Shown here piece after piece: positions 8,772-17,147 of a DNA stretch of 64,000 bases (position 1 is its first letter; the number at the start of each line of letters is the position of its first letter). The stretch is taken from positions 1,178,001 to 1,242,000 of the forward strand of contig OY969762.1 of the NCBI GenBank assembly GCA_963702835.1, in the 5' to 3' direction. The DNA is from JAFGAV01 sp041479055. Its GTDB lineage: Bacteria > Acidobacteriota > Aminicenantia > Aminicenantales > JAFGAV01. The translations under genes and the position numbers were made by a program. A model generated the notes under the pieces. The model did not search any database and was not told the DNA's origin. It saw only the letters and a program-made list of their open reading frames with translations.

Positions 8772-10936
8772 GAGAGCCCAAGACCCGACCCCATCCTCTT
8801 TTCCTCGTCCTGGGATTCCTTTTGGCCTTGGCCGTTCCGGCCGCGGCTTACATCGGGCCCGGCGCGGGCTTCGCCTTTCTTTCTTCGTTCCTCATCCTCT
8901 TCCTGACTTTCCTGCTGGCCATTTTCACCTTCTTGTCCTGGCCTTTCCGTTTCCTGTTCCGGCTGCTCAAGGGCCAGAAGCCCTACCGCCGGAGCCAGAT
9001 TGAACGGGCGGTCATTATCGGCCTGGACGGCCTGGAGCCCTCCCTGGCCGAGCGGTATATGGACGAAGGCCTGATGCCCAACCTGGCCCAGCTTCGGAAG
9101 ACGGGCTCCTACGCCCGTTTGCAGACAACGACGCCGGCCATCTCGCCCGTAGCCTGGTCCTCCTTCATGACCGGCTCGAACCCGGCCAAGCACAACATCT
9201 TTGATTTTCTGAGCCGCGACCCGAAGACCTATCTCCCCGACCTCAGCTCGGCCCGCATCGGAAAGCCCAGCCGGGTCCTGTCGCTGGGCAAGTACAATAT
9301 TCCGCTGTCCAAGCCGGTCATCAAGGGACTGCGCAAGAGCATCCCCTTCTGGAAGATCCTGGGCCAGCGCGGAATCTTCAGCACTGTTCTCCGCGTGCCC
9401 ATCACCTTCCCGCCGGAGAAGTTCTCCGGCCACCTGCTCTCCGGAATGTGCGCGCCCGACCTCAAGGGCAGCCAGGGCACGTTCTCCTTCTACACCTCGG
9501 ACCCGGACAAGATTCAAAAGCGGGAGGGCGGGCTGGCCATCCCCGTCAGGGTTGAAGGGGACACCGTCACAACCACCATTTCCGGCCCTGAAAATTCGCT
9601 CCTTAAAAAAGCGGAGGAAATCCGGCTGCCCCTGAAGGTTCGCCTGGCCAAGGATAAACAGTCGGCGGTGGTCGAGGTTTCGGGCCGGAAGGTCCCCCTC
9701 AAACTCCGGACCTTCTCTCCCTGGGTGCGGCTCACCTTCAAGCCCGGCCTGGGCATGAAAATCAAAGCCATCTGCAAGTTCTACATCTCCCGGCTCGAGC
9801 CCCACTTTGAGATGTACATGACTCCTCTCAACATCGACCCGGAAAAACCGGCCCTGCCCATCTCCCACCCTTTCATCTACTCCGTCTACCTGTCGAAGCT
9901 CCTCGGCCCTTTCATCACCCTGGGCGAGGCCAACGACACCTGGGCCCTGAACGAAGGGGCGCTGAGCGAGGAGGCCTTTCTGGCCCTCACTTACGCCAAC
10001 CATGCCGAGTGGGAGTCCATGCTGTTCAATGCCCTGAAGAAGCTCAAGCGCGGCCTGACTGTCTGCGTTTTCGAGACCACCGACAGCATCCTGCACATGT
10101 TCTACCGTTACCTGGACAAAGGCCATCCGGCCCTGAGGCCCGGCCAGGACAGCCTGAGCGCCGAAGTCATCCGCGAGCTCTTCCGCAAAATGGACGACCT
10201 TATCGGACGGGTTTCGGCCAGGCTCGGACCCCGGGACCTGCTGGTGGTCATGTCCGACCACGGCTTCAAGTCTTTCCGCCGGGGGGTGAACATCAATTCC
10301 TGGCTCTACCGCAACGGCTACTTGGCCTTGAAAAACGGCCGCCCCCGGAGCGAAGAATGGTTCAAGGACGTGGACTGGACCCGGACCAGGGCTTATGCCC
10401 TGGGGCTGGGCGGGCTGTACCTCAACCTGAGGGGCCGGGAGAGCCAGGGCGTAGTGGCGGCCGGAGAGGAGGCGCGCCGGCTCAAAGACGAGCTGATCCG
10501 CGGGCTGCAGGGACTCCGGGATGAGGCCGGGGGAGAAACGGCCATAAGCCGGGTCTATGACCGAGAGGCTCTCCCCTCCGGCCCCTACCAGGAAAACTCG
10601 CCCGATCTCATCATCGGCTACAACGTCGGCTACCGGGCTTCCTGGGATTCGGTCACGGGCAAAGTGAACGACATCATCATCGAGGACAACACCAAGGCCT
10701 GGAGTGGAGACCACTGCATCGACCCGGCCCATGTGCCCGGCGTGTTCTTCAGCAATTTTAAAATCAACACCAGGACACCCTCTATCATTGATATTGCGCC
10801 AACCGTGCTGTCGCTGTTCGGCCTGGCCGTGCCCGGTCACATGGACGGCCGGCCTCTGGTCGAAGCCTCACAAGCAAAGCCGGCCCCGGCCGAGAGGCCG
10901 CCCCAATCGGGCCAAAAAAAGGAGAAATCCAAATGA
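8768..10936 (+). CDS. Membrane-anchored alkaline-phosphatase-superfamily protein
   Basis: 722 residues. Two hydrophobic stretches open the protein (about 11-28, ending in PAAAYIGPGAGFAF, and about 33-58), then a basic linker and the catalytic domain: VIIGLDGLEPS (76-86), ISPVAWSSFMTG (about 122-133), KHNIFDFL, a long insertion of about 250 residues, and VVMSDHGFKSFRRG (about 493-506) with metal-binding Asp and His. Late motifs SPDLIIGYNVGYRASWDS and WSGDHC supply the last metal His. The insertion has KFYISRLEPHFEMY-type beta strands shared with the next gene. It is coupled to both neighbours by ATGA overlaps. Function unknown; the active site should face the cytoplasm or periplasm depending on how the two helices cross. 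Confidence 0.8.
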   Translation: MREPKTRPHPLFLVLGFLLALAVPAAAYIGPGAGFAFLSSFLILFLTFLLAIFTFLSWPFRFLFRLLKGQKPYRRSQIERAVIIGLDGLEPSLAERYMDEGLMPNLAQLRKTGSYARLQTTTPAISPVAWSSFMTGSNPAKHNIFDFLSRDPKTYLPDLSSARIGKPSRVLSLGKYNIPLSKPVIKGLRKSIPFWKILGQRGIFSTVLRVPITFPPEKFSGHLLSGMCAPDLKGSQGTFSFYTSDPDKIQKREGGLAIPVRVEGDTVTTTISGPENSLLKKAEEIRLPLKVRLAKDKQSAVVEVSGRKVPLKLRTFSPWVRLTFKPGLGMKIKAICKFYISRLEPHFEMYMTPLNIDPEKPALPISHPFIYSVYLSKLLGPFITLGEANDTWALNEGALSEEAFLALTYANHAEWESMLFNALKKLKRGLTVCVFETTDSILHMFYRYLDKGHPALRPGQDSLSAEVIRELFRKMDDLIGRVSARLGPRDLLVVMSDHGFKSFRRGVNINSWLYRNGYLALKNGRPRSEEWFKDVDWTRTRAYALGLGGLYLNLRGRESQGVVAAGEEARRLKDELIRGLQGLRDEAGGETAISRVYDREALPSGPYQENSPDLIIGYNVGYRASWDSVTGKVNDIIIEDNTKAWSGDHCIDPAHVPGVFFSNFKINTRTPSIIDIAPTVLSLFGLAVPGHMDGRPLVEASQAKPAPAERPPQSGQKKEKSK

Positions 10937-12909
10937 ACCGGAGACAATTCTTAAAGGCCGGGGCAGCGGGTGCCGCCTGGCTGGGGTTGGGGTCGGCCTC
11001 CGGGCTAGTTCAGCGGGTCACCGGGAACAAGGAAACAGCCCGCAAGGTCATCATCCTGGGCTGCGACGGGATGGACTCCGGCCTCGTCCAACGCTGGCTC
11101 CAGGAAGGCCGCCTGCCCGCCTTCGCCAGGCTCCTCGGCCGCGGCGACTTCCGGCCCCTGACCACCAGCATTCCGCCCCAGAGCCCGGTTGCCTGGTCGA
11201 ACTTCATCACCGGCTGCGACCCGGGCGGCCACGGCATCTTTGATTTTATGCACCGCGACCCGCAGAAATATTTCCCCATCTTCAGCGCCTCCCTAACCGA
11301 AGACGCCAAACGCAGGCTTCGTCTGGGCAGCTTGGTCATCCCGCTGTCCGGCGGCCAGGTCATCAACTTGAGGAAAGGAAAAGCCCTGTGGCAGGTTCTT
11401 GAGGAGCACGACATCCCGGCCACCATTTTCAAGATTCCGGCCAATTACCCTCCCGTGGCCACCCGGCAGAGAACGATCTCCGGGATGGGCACGCCCGACA
11501 TGCTGGGCAGCTACGGAATCTGCAACTACTACACCACCAAGGTCACCGAGGTCAACGAGGACATCGGGGGCGCCCGGGTCCATGAGGTCTATGTCATCGG
11601 CAACCGGGTGGACGCCAAGCTGCCCGGGCCGGTAAACTCCTTCCGCCAGGAGCGGCCCGAGACCTCGATCGACTTCCAGGTCTGGGTGGACCCCGTCCAC
11701 CCCGTGGCCAAGGTCCGCCTCCCGGACCAGGAATTTATCTTAAAAGAAAAGGAATGGAGCGGCTGGAAGCGAGTCCGCTACCACCTCATCCCCACTCAAA
11801 CCGTGAGCGGCATCTGTCTCTTCTACCTCAAGGAGGTCCGTCCCGAGTTCAAGCTTTATATTTCGCCGGTCAACATCGACCCGGCCGACCCGGCCCTGCC
11901 CCTCAGCACGCCCGAGGACTACAGCCGGGAGCTCGACCGGGCCTTCGGCCCGTTCTTCACCAAGGGGCTGCCGGCCGATACCTCGGCCCTGGACAACGAC
12001 CTCCTGGATGAGGATGAATTCCTGGCCATGGACAACCGGGTCCTGGAGGAGAGCAAGGCCATGCTCGACTATGAGCTCCGCCGGTTTGACTCAGGCCTGC
12101 TCTTTTTCTACATTTCCAGCACCGACCAGCGTCAGCACATGTTCTGGAGGCTCTTGGACAAGGACAGCCCCACCTATGACCCGGCCTTGGCCGCCCGTTT
12201 CGGGAACGTAATCCCCGATATCTACGTCGAGGCGGACCGGATTCTGGACAGGGTGATGGGCCGGGCGGACAAGGATACAGTGATCATGGTCATGTCCGAC
12301 CACGGGTTTAACCCCTTTAATCGAGAGTTCAACCTGAACACCTGGCTCTGGCAGAACGGCTACCATAAGCTCATCAAGGAATGGAAGGGCGGCGATATGC
12401 CCTTCTTTGAAAACACGGACTGGTCCAGGTCCAAGGCCTACGGCCTGGGCTTAAATGCTTTGTACCTCAATATGAAAGGACGGGAAGCGGAGGGCATCGT
12501 CAACCCGGGCGCTGAAGCTGAGAACCTTCTCCGGGAGATCGCCTCTAAGCTGGAGCAGACGGTGGACCCCAAGACCGGCCGCCGGGCCATCCGCAGGGCC
12601 TTCCTGGCCAAGGACGTTTATCACGGCCCCTACGTCGCCGAGGCGCCGGACATCATACTGGGGTTCGACCGAGGCTATCGCATCTCCTGGGGGTCGCCCA
12701 CCGGCCGCCTGCCCGAGCAGGTCTTCGCCGACAACCTCGAAAAATGGAGCGGCGACCATATGGGCGCGCCCGAAGTCATACCCGGCATCCTGGCCGTGAA
12801 CCGCAAGGTCCGGGCTGAAGCGGCGGCGCTTTATGACCTTGCCCCCTCGGTGCTGGACATTTTCGGCATCAGCCGGCCTAAAGAGATGAGAGGAAGGACG
12901 ATTTTTTAA
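10933..12909 (+). CDS. Tat-exported alkaline-phosphatase-superfamily protein
   Basis: 658 residues. A Tat signal is clear: NRRQFLKAGAAGAAWLGLG. The mature domain is a paralogue of the preceding gene: VIILGCDGMDS, SPVAWSNFITG (nucleophile region), GHGIFDFMHR, an insertion with the same FKLYISPVNIDP motif, VIMVMSDHGFNPFNREFN, then PDIILGFDRGYRISWGS and KWSGDHMG. All expected metal ligands appear to be present. It overlaps the upstream gene by four bases (ATGA). The three consecutive family members thus look like cytoplasmic, membrane and periplasmic versions of one activity; this is inference. Confidence 0.8.
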   Translation: MNRRQFLKAGAAGAAWLGLGSASGLVQRVTGNKETARKVIILGCDGMDSGLVQRWLQEGRLPAFARLLGRGDFRPLTTSIPPQSPVAWSNFITGCDPGGHGIFDFMHRDPQKYFPIFSASLTEDAKRRLRLGSLVIPLSGGQVINLRKGKALWQVLEEHDIPATIFKIPANYPPVATRQRTISGMGTPDMLGSYGICNYYTTKVTEVNEDIGGARVHEVYVIGNRVDAKLPGPVNSFRQERPETSIDFQVWVDPVHPVAKVRLPDQEFILKEKEWSGWKRVRYHLIPTQTVSGICLFYLKEVRPEFKLYISPVNIDPADPALPLSTPEDYSRELDRAFGPFFTKGLPADTSALDNDLLDEDEFLAMDNRVLEESKAMLDYELRRFDSGLLFFYISSTDQRQHMFWRLLDKDSPTYDPALAARFGNVIPDIYVEADRILDRVMGRADKDTVIMVMSDHGFNPFNREFNLNTWLWQNGYHKLIKEWKGGDMPFFENTDWSRSKAYGLGLNALYLNMKGREAEGIVNPGAEAENLLREIASKLEQTVDPKTGRRAIRRAFLAKDVYHGPYVAEAPDIILGFDRGYRISWGSPTGRLPEQVFADNLEKWSGDHMGAPEVIPGILAVNRKVRAEAAALYDLAPSVLDIFGISRPKEMRGRTIF

Positions 12910-12985
12910 GCGAAAAGGAGGCAACCTCTCCAACCGTGTGATATATATCGCCTAAAAGGAGATGCTGCCCGACAAGGAGAAAGCC

Positions 12986-13177
12986 ATGGGAACAGCTAAA
13001 GTCAAATTGGACAAAGACCTGCTGGACAGGGTCAAAAAATACGCCCAGCTCTCCGGATACACCTCGGCCGAGGAGTTCATCACCCACTGCCTGGAGAAGG
13101 AGATAGACAAGCTCGAAGGGTCGGACTCGGAAGAGGAGATAAAGAAAAAGCTCAAAGGATTGGGCTATATTTCCTGA
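12986..13177 (+). CDS. Ribbon-helix-helix-like small protein
   Basis: 63 residues from ATG 12986, preceded by AAGGAG at a good distance; an earlier in-frame ATG at 12962 has a worse context. The N-terminus TAKVKLDKDLLDRVKKYA followed by GYTSAEEFITHCLEKEID has the strand-helix-helix pattern of MetJ/Arc-type DNA-binding proteins. The C-terminal 20 residues are charged (EEEIKKKLKGLGYIS). It could be the operon's regulator or a small adaptor. Similar short proteins occur beside alkaline-phosphatase-family genes in some genomes as far as I recall. Confidence 0.6.
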   Translation: MGTAKVKLDKDLLDRVKKYAQLSGYTSAEEFITHCLEKEIDKLEGSDSEEEIKKKLKGLGYIS

Positions 13178-13213
13178 GAAGGGCTGGAGGGTTGACGGGG
13201 AGGCCGCCGGACG

Positions 13214-14041
13214 ATGTCGGTCGTGAACAACGCTCTGAATAAACTCTTCGACCTCCTCTGCTATCCTTTTTTAAATATCAACCCCTGGTGGTCCATGGCC
13301 TTTCTGTCTCTTCTCACCGGCCTGCTGATGCTGGTCGTTTTCCGCTTCACTTCAAACCAAGCAGGCATCCGCCGGGCCAAAGACCGTATCCTGGGGCACC
13401 TGCTTGAATTCCGCCTGTTCCAGGACAGCGTCCGGGTGTCTCTGCAGGCCTTCGGCAACATTCTTGTTCAGAACCTCCGCTACCTGAGCTACACCCTCAA
13501 GCCCCTTCTGGTGATGATCATCCCGCTGCTGCTCATCCTGGCCCAATTGAACGCACGGTACGCTTACCGGCCGCTGCGGCCCGGCGAGCAAGCGATCTTG
13601 AAAGTAAAGACGATCCAGGGAACGAATCCCCTGGATTTGGATATAACCATCGCCCCGGCCTCCGGTTTCGCCGTAGAGACCCCTGCCCTACGCCTCGAGG
13701 AAGAGGGCGAGATCGACTGGCGGCTGCGGGCCGTCGAGCCCGGCCGCCACGACATCGTCCTACGCTGGCAGAATCAGTCCGTAGTCAAAAAAATGGATGT
13801 CGGGTTCCCTAGCCTGAGACCTCTCGCGCCCCGCAAACCGAGCCGCGGGTTTTTTGACCTTTTCTTCAACCCGGCTGAGCCCCCCCTGCCCAAGGGCACA
13901 CCCCTGGCCTCCATTGAACTGGCCTACCCCGGCCGGGGCCTAAGCCTCCTCGGCTTCAACGTCCACTGGCTCCTGGCCTTCTTTGTCCTGTCGCTCATCT
14001 TCGGCTTCGGCCTCAAGGGTCTGCTCAAGGTCGAGATCTGA
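13214..14041 (+). CDS. Three-helix membrane protein with YidC/EMC3-like topology
   Basis: 275 residues. Helix 1 at about 27-46 (WWSMAFLSLLTGLLML...), a basic, amphipathic segment at about 47-95, helix 2 at about 96-113 (LLVMIIPLLLIL), a beta-rich soluble domain of about 130 residues, and helix 3 at about 247-268. A first helix, a charged cytoplasmic coiled segment and two later helices is the layout of the YidC/Get1/EMC3/DUF106 insertase superfamily, with a periplasmic domain placed between helices 2 and 3. This is a topology argument only. It lies between the RHH-like gene (36 bases) and the aminotransferase (12 bases), inside the operon. Confidence 0.6.
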   Translation: MSVVNNALNKLFDLLCYPFLNINPWWSMAFLSLLTGLLMLVVFRFTSNQAGIRRAKDRILGHLLEFRLFQDSVRVSLQAFGNILVQNLRYLSYTLKPLLVMIIPLLLILAQLNARYAYRPLRPGEQAILKVKTIQGTNPLDLDITIAPASGFAVETPALRLEEEGEIDWRLRAVEPGRHDIVLRWQNQSVVKKMDVGFPSLRPLAPRKPSRGFFDLFFNPAEPPLPKGTPLASIELAYPGRGLSLLGFNVHWLLAFFVLSLIFGFGLKGLLKVEI

Positions 14042-14053
14042 AGGAGGGTCGCC

Positions 14054-15166
14054 ATGAAAATCGAACAGTTCAAGATGGAGCGGATGCAGTCCACCTGGGA
14101 GAACGTGGTGGACTACAACCTGTCGGAGAGCGGAGTCTATCCTTTGAGCCTGGCTGAGCTCATCTCCGAGGAAGAGCGGCAGGACCTCCTGCGCCTGGAG
14201 CTAGGCTACACTCAGACCAACGGCACTCCGCCCCTCCGGGAGAACATCGCCCGACTCTATCCGGGCTCGAGCTTGGAACAGATCCTAGTCACGGCCGGCT
14301 CCTCGGAAGCAAACTTTCTGCTCATGTGGCGCACTCTTGACCCCGGCGATGAGGTCATCTTCGAACTCCCCAACTATATGCAGATGTACGGACTGCAGCG
14401 GGCCTTCGGGGCCAGGCCCAAATACTTCTGGCTGAAGGAAGAGAACAACTGGGCGCCAGACCTGGACGAGCTCGCCCGGCTGGTCACGGACAAGACCCGG
14501 ATGATCGTCCTGACCAACCCCAACAACCCCACCGGCGCCATTTTGAGCCAGAAGGACATGGAGGCCATCGTCCGTCTGGCCGGCCGAGTGGGCGCCTGGA
14601 TCCTGGCTGACGAGGTCTATCAGGGCGCCGAGCGCGACGGCCGGCAGACGGCCAGCTTCTGGGGCAAGTCCGACAAGGTCCTCGTGGTCAACGGACTCAG
14701 CAAGGCCTACGGCCTGCCCGGCCTGCGCATCGGCTGGATGATTGGCCCCCGGGACTTCATCCTGGACACCTGGCCCTACCACGACTACACCACCATCTCC
14801 GCTAGCGCCCTGAGCGACAGGCTGGCCACTCTCGCCCTGCAGCCCCGAAATCGAGAGAAGATCCTCAGCCGGACGCGGAGCATTCTCCAGAAAAATTTCC
14901 CGCTGCTGGAGACGTGGCTCCAGGGCCACGGCCCGCTCTTCCGCTTTGTCCCGCCGCAGGCCGGCGCTATATGCTTCGCCCGCTATAACCTGAAGGTCAA
15001 CTCGACTAAACTGGTGGAGAAGATTATCCGCGAAAAAAGCATCCTCCTGGTGCCGGGAGACCATTTCAAGATGGACCACCACCTTCGCTTCGGGTTCGGT
15101 TCTGGGGAGGAGTATCTCCTGAAGGCCCTGGCCCGATTGGACGAGGTTTTATCCCAGGTCAGATAA
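14054..15166 (+). CDS. PLP-dependent class I/II aminotransferase
   Basis: 370 residues with the fold-type-I pattern: TAGSSEANFL (about 77-86), LTNPNNPTGA (about 153-162), ADEVYQG (about 185-191) and the Schiff-base lysine in SKAYGLPGLRIGW (about 215-227). The start is preceded by GGAGG. It ends one base before the ornithine-cyclodeaminase homologue, so the two probably act on the same amino-acid-derived substrate. Such a pair can make or degrade cyclic imino acids or 2,3-diamino acids, but nothing here fixes the substrate. Confidence 0.85.
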   Translation: MKIEQFKMERMQSTWENVVDYNLSESGVYPLSLAELISEEERQDLLRLELGYTQTNGTPPLRENIARLYPGSSLEQILVTAGSSEANFLLMWRTLDPGDEVIFELPNYMQMYGLQRAFGARPKYFWLKEENNWAPDLDELARLVTDKTRMIVLTNPNNPTGAILSQKDMEAIVRLAGRVGAWILADEVYQGAERDGRQTASFWGKSDKVLVVNGLSKAYGLPGLRIGWMIGPRDFILDTWPYHDYTTISASALSDRLATLALQPRNREKILSRTRSILQKNFPLLETWLQGHGPLFRFVPPQAGAICFARYNLKVNSTKLVEKIIREKSILLVPGDHFKMDHHLRFGFGSGEEYLLKALARLDEVLSQVR

Positions 15167-15167
15167 A

Positions 15168-16154
15168 ATGAAAGTCCGGGTCCTGACCGAGTCGCAGATC
15201 AAAGGGTTGATCGACTGGCCCGAAGCGGTGGAGGCCGTGGAGAAAAGCCTGGCCGCCTTCTCCTCCGGAAAGGTCATCAGCCCTGAAGTCGTTAACCTGG
15301 ACCTGCCGCGCTTTGAAGGAGAGGTCCATATCAAGTCCGCCTACCTTCCGGGCGAGGAATTCTATGTGATCAAGGCCGCTTCGGGATTCTACCGGAACCC
15401 GGACCTCGGCCTGCCGGTGGGCAACGGCTTGATGCTGGTGTTCGAGGCCAGGACCGGACGGCCCCACGGAATCCTTTTCGATAACGGCTACCTGACCGAG
15501 ATGAGGACGGGAGCGGCGGGGGCTGTGGCGGCCAAGCACCTGGCTAAAAAGACAATCTCCATCGCCGGGCTCATCGGCGCCGGAGCTCAAGCCCGCTTCC
15601 AGCTTCGGGCTTTGATGGAAGTCCGGAGGCCGGCCGAGGTCCGGGTCTGGAGCCGCGAACCGTCCCATGCCCAAGCTTTCATCAAAGAGATGAAGCCTGT
15701 CTGTGCCGCTGAATACATCTCCGTCGGCAGCCCGGCCGAGGCGGTGGGTGGGGCGGACCTGGTCATCACCGTGACCCCCAGCCGCGCGCCGCTGGTCAAG
15801 GCTTGCTGGCTCAAAAAAGGAGTCCACATTACCGCCGTGGGCAGCGACGGCCCTGAAAAGCAGGAGCTCGAGCCCGAAGTCCTGGCCGCGGCCGACCTTA
15901 TTTATTGCGACTCGGTCAAACAGTGCACCCGCCTGGGCGAAGTTCATCACGCCCTGGAGAAAAAGATCATTACCCGCGCCAAGATCAGCGGAGAGCTGGG
16001 CGATATCATCCTGGGGCGAAAGCCCGGCCGGTTCGATGACGAACAGATCACCGTCGCCGACCTGACCGGCCTGGGCGCCCAGGATGCGGCCGCGGCCGCC
16101 TTGATCTATCGGAAAGCCTTGAGCTCAGGCGTTGGTACGCTTCTGGATATCTAG
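15168..16154 (+). CDS. Ornithine cyclodeaminase / mu-crystallin family protein
   Basis: 328 residues. Typical features: an N-terminal half with YLPGEEFYVIKAASGFYRN-like substrate region, EMRTGAAGAVAAKHLA (about 104-119), and a Rossmann NAD site GLIGAGAQARFQ (about 128-139). The DVITVTPSRAPL-like strand and HITAVGSDGPEKQEL (about 222-236) are the usual family signature. Members are ornithine cyclodeaminases, alanine or ketimine reductases, or diaminopropionate-synthesis enzymes. Paired with the aminotransferase just upstream it closes the seven-gene run that began at 7482. There is no obvious terminator after it. Confidence 0.85.
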   Translation: MKVRVLTESQIKGLIDWPEAVEAVEKSLAAFSSGKVISPEVVNLDLPRFEGEVHIKSAYLPGEEFYVIKAASGFYRNPDLGLPVGNGLMLVFEARTGRPHGILFDNGYLTEMRTGAAGAVAAKHLAKKTISIAGLIGAGAQARFQLRALMEVRRPAEVRVWSREPSHAQAFIKEMKPVCAAEYISVGSPAEAVGGADLVITVTPSRAPLVKACWLKKGVHITAVGSDGPEKQELEPEVLAAADLIYCDSVKQCTRLGEVHHALEKKIITRAKISGELGDIILGRKPGRFDDEQITVADLTGLGAQDAAAAALIYRKALSSGVGTLLDI

Positions 16155-16261
16155 CCGTTCGCTCCGCCGCGATCCTGCCTTCCTCTCTGGTTGATGACGC
16201 GGCCGCCTAGGCGCCCATCTCATTCAAGACAATATCGTGAATGCAATTCTAACAGTCATGC

Positions 16262-16718
16262 CGTTGAGCCGGGCCAGAGTCCTGCGGGCCTTGTCTTCCT
16301 CTCCCAGCCCCCAGAAAAGCCCGAAAGCGCTCCACGGCGTAGGCTCCTGAAAACGCCGGCCCTCGGCGTTGAAAGCATAACAATAGAACCTTTTTCCTCG
16401 TCCCAGAATTTTATCCGGAAAGATGCGGCGGCCTTCAAGGCGGCCGGCCGGGCCCGGCTGGCATAAGTCTCGTCTTCCGCTACCGCCGCCAGGAAGACGT
16501 CCGTCTGGATGTCAGTCAGAGAGCCGAACTCCAGAGCGCCCAGGCCGGCCCGGCGGTTGTCCATCAGGCCGTCCCCGTCCTCGTCCGTGGCCAGGCACTA
16601 GTCGAAGGCTTTGGCTATCGAAGGCCAGGCCTCCCGAACAAAAGCCGTGTCACCCGACAGCCTCCAGTAATCATATACGGCGGCGATATAGAGCGGCGTC
16701 GTGTCGGCGTGGATATAC
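16262..16718 (-). pseudogene. Decayed partial copy of the glycosidase gene at 22324-24891
   Basis: This stretch aligns base for base with 23250-23750. By eye most positions agree, but the copy has a one-base deletion near 16389, a 42-base in-frame deletion near 16485 (14 codons), and a TGG-to-TAG nonsense change at 16600-16598 (Trp of FDWCLATDED). Homology stops abruptly near 16262 and near 16718, where the intact gene continues. The remnant therefore encodes only the middle of the (alpha/alpha)6 catalytic domain and cannot be functional. It is in the same orientation as the intact gene about 7 kb away. Confidence 0.85.
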
Positions 16719-17033
16719 CTTGTTTCTTTTCGCGCTCTTGAATGCCCTGTTGTTCTTTGCCAAGAGTACCCGATCCTCCTCTTTGGACAGGAGTATTCTA
16801 CACCAATGCTTCGCTCAAGCCAAGTTCGGCGACCCATGGGCGGCCTGCGGAGCGAGGCGGGCTGGGCGGCCCTGCGGGTTATATTCGGCCCGGCCGCTCC
16901 GAGCGGGGGCCGGCCGAAGCCTTGCCCTGGGCTGATATTGCGTTCGCCGCCTCGCGGTTAATGAAAATTCTCGTGCCGCACGACGCGCCGTTCATTTGAC
17001 GAAACCCGCCGCCCGTTTCATCCGTATCCATTA
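16719..17033. other. Gap between the glycosidase remnant and the kinase: no gene seen
   Basis: 315 bases with no convincing reading frame. On the minus strand a short frame reads SKEEDRVLLAKNNRAFK-like sequence next to the remnant's right breakpoint, which may be the tail of another lost gene. GC-rich inverted repeats (GGCCGGCC-type) occur near 16890-16920. Confidence 0.4.
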
Positions 17034-17060
17034 TTGACAGACGCCGGAGTCTGTCATAAA
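17034..17060 (+). promoter_or_regulatory. TTGACA box inside a perfect 8-bp inverted repeat upstream of the kinase
   Basis: TTGACA at 17034-17039 overlaps TGACAGAC (17035-17042), whose exact reverse complement GTCTGTCA lies at 17049-17056. A weak -10 (CATAAA, 17055-17060) follows at a short 15-base spacing. The arrangement suggests a repressor site over a promoter about 90-110 bases before the kinase start. Confidence 0.4.
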
Positions 17061-17147
17061 GTCTTTTCCGTCGGGCGCCCCGATGGTCGAAACGCGCGTG
17101 CCGGACGAATACATCCGGCTTTCGGGCCGTCTCAAGTGGAGCGCCCC

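Noticed and set aside
8711..10840. Very long open frame (709 codons) on the minus strand, opposite the membrane-anchored phosphatase gene
   Set aside because: High GC at third codon positions keeps antisense frames open; its protein is repetitive and has no recognisable domain, while the plus strand carries a clear enzyme. The same holds for the antisense frames at 17031-18710, 46854-48371, 54035-55840 and 60948-62018.
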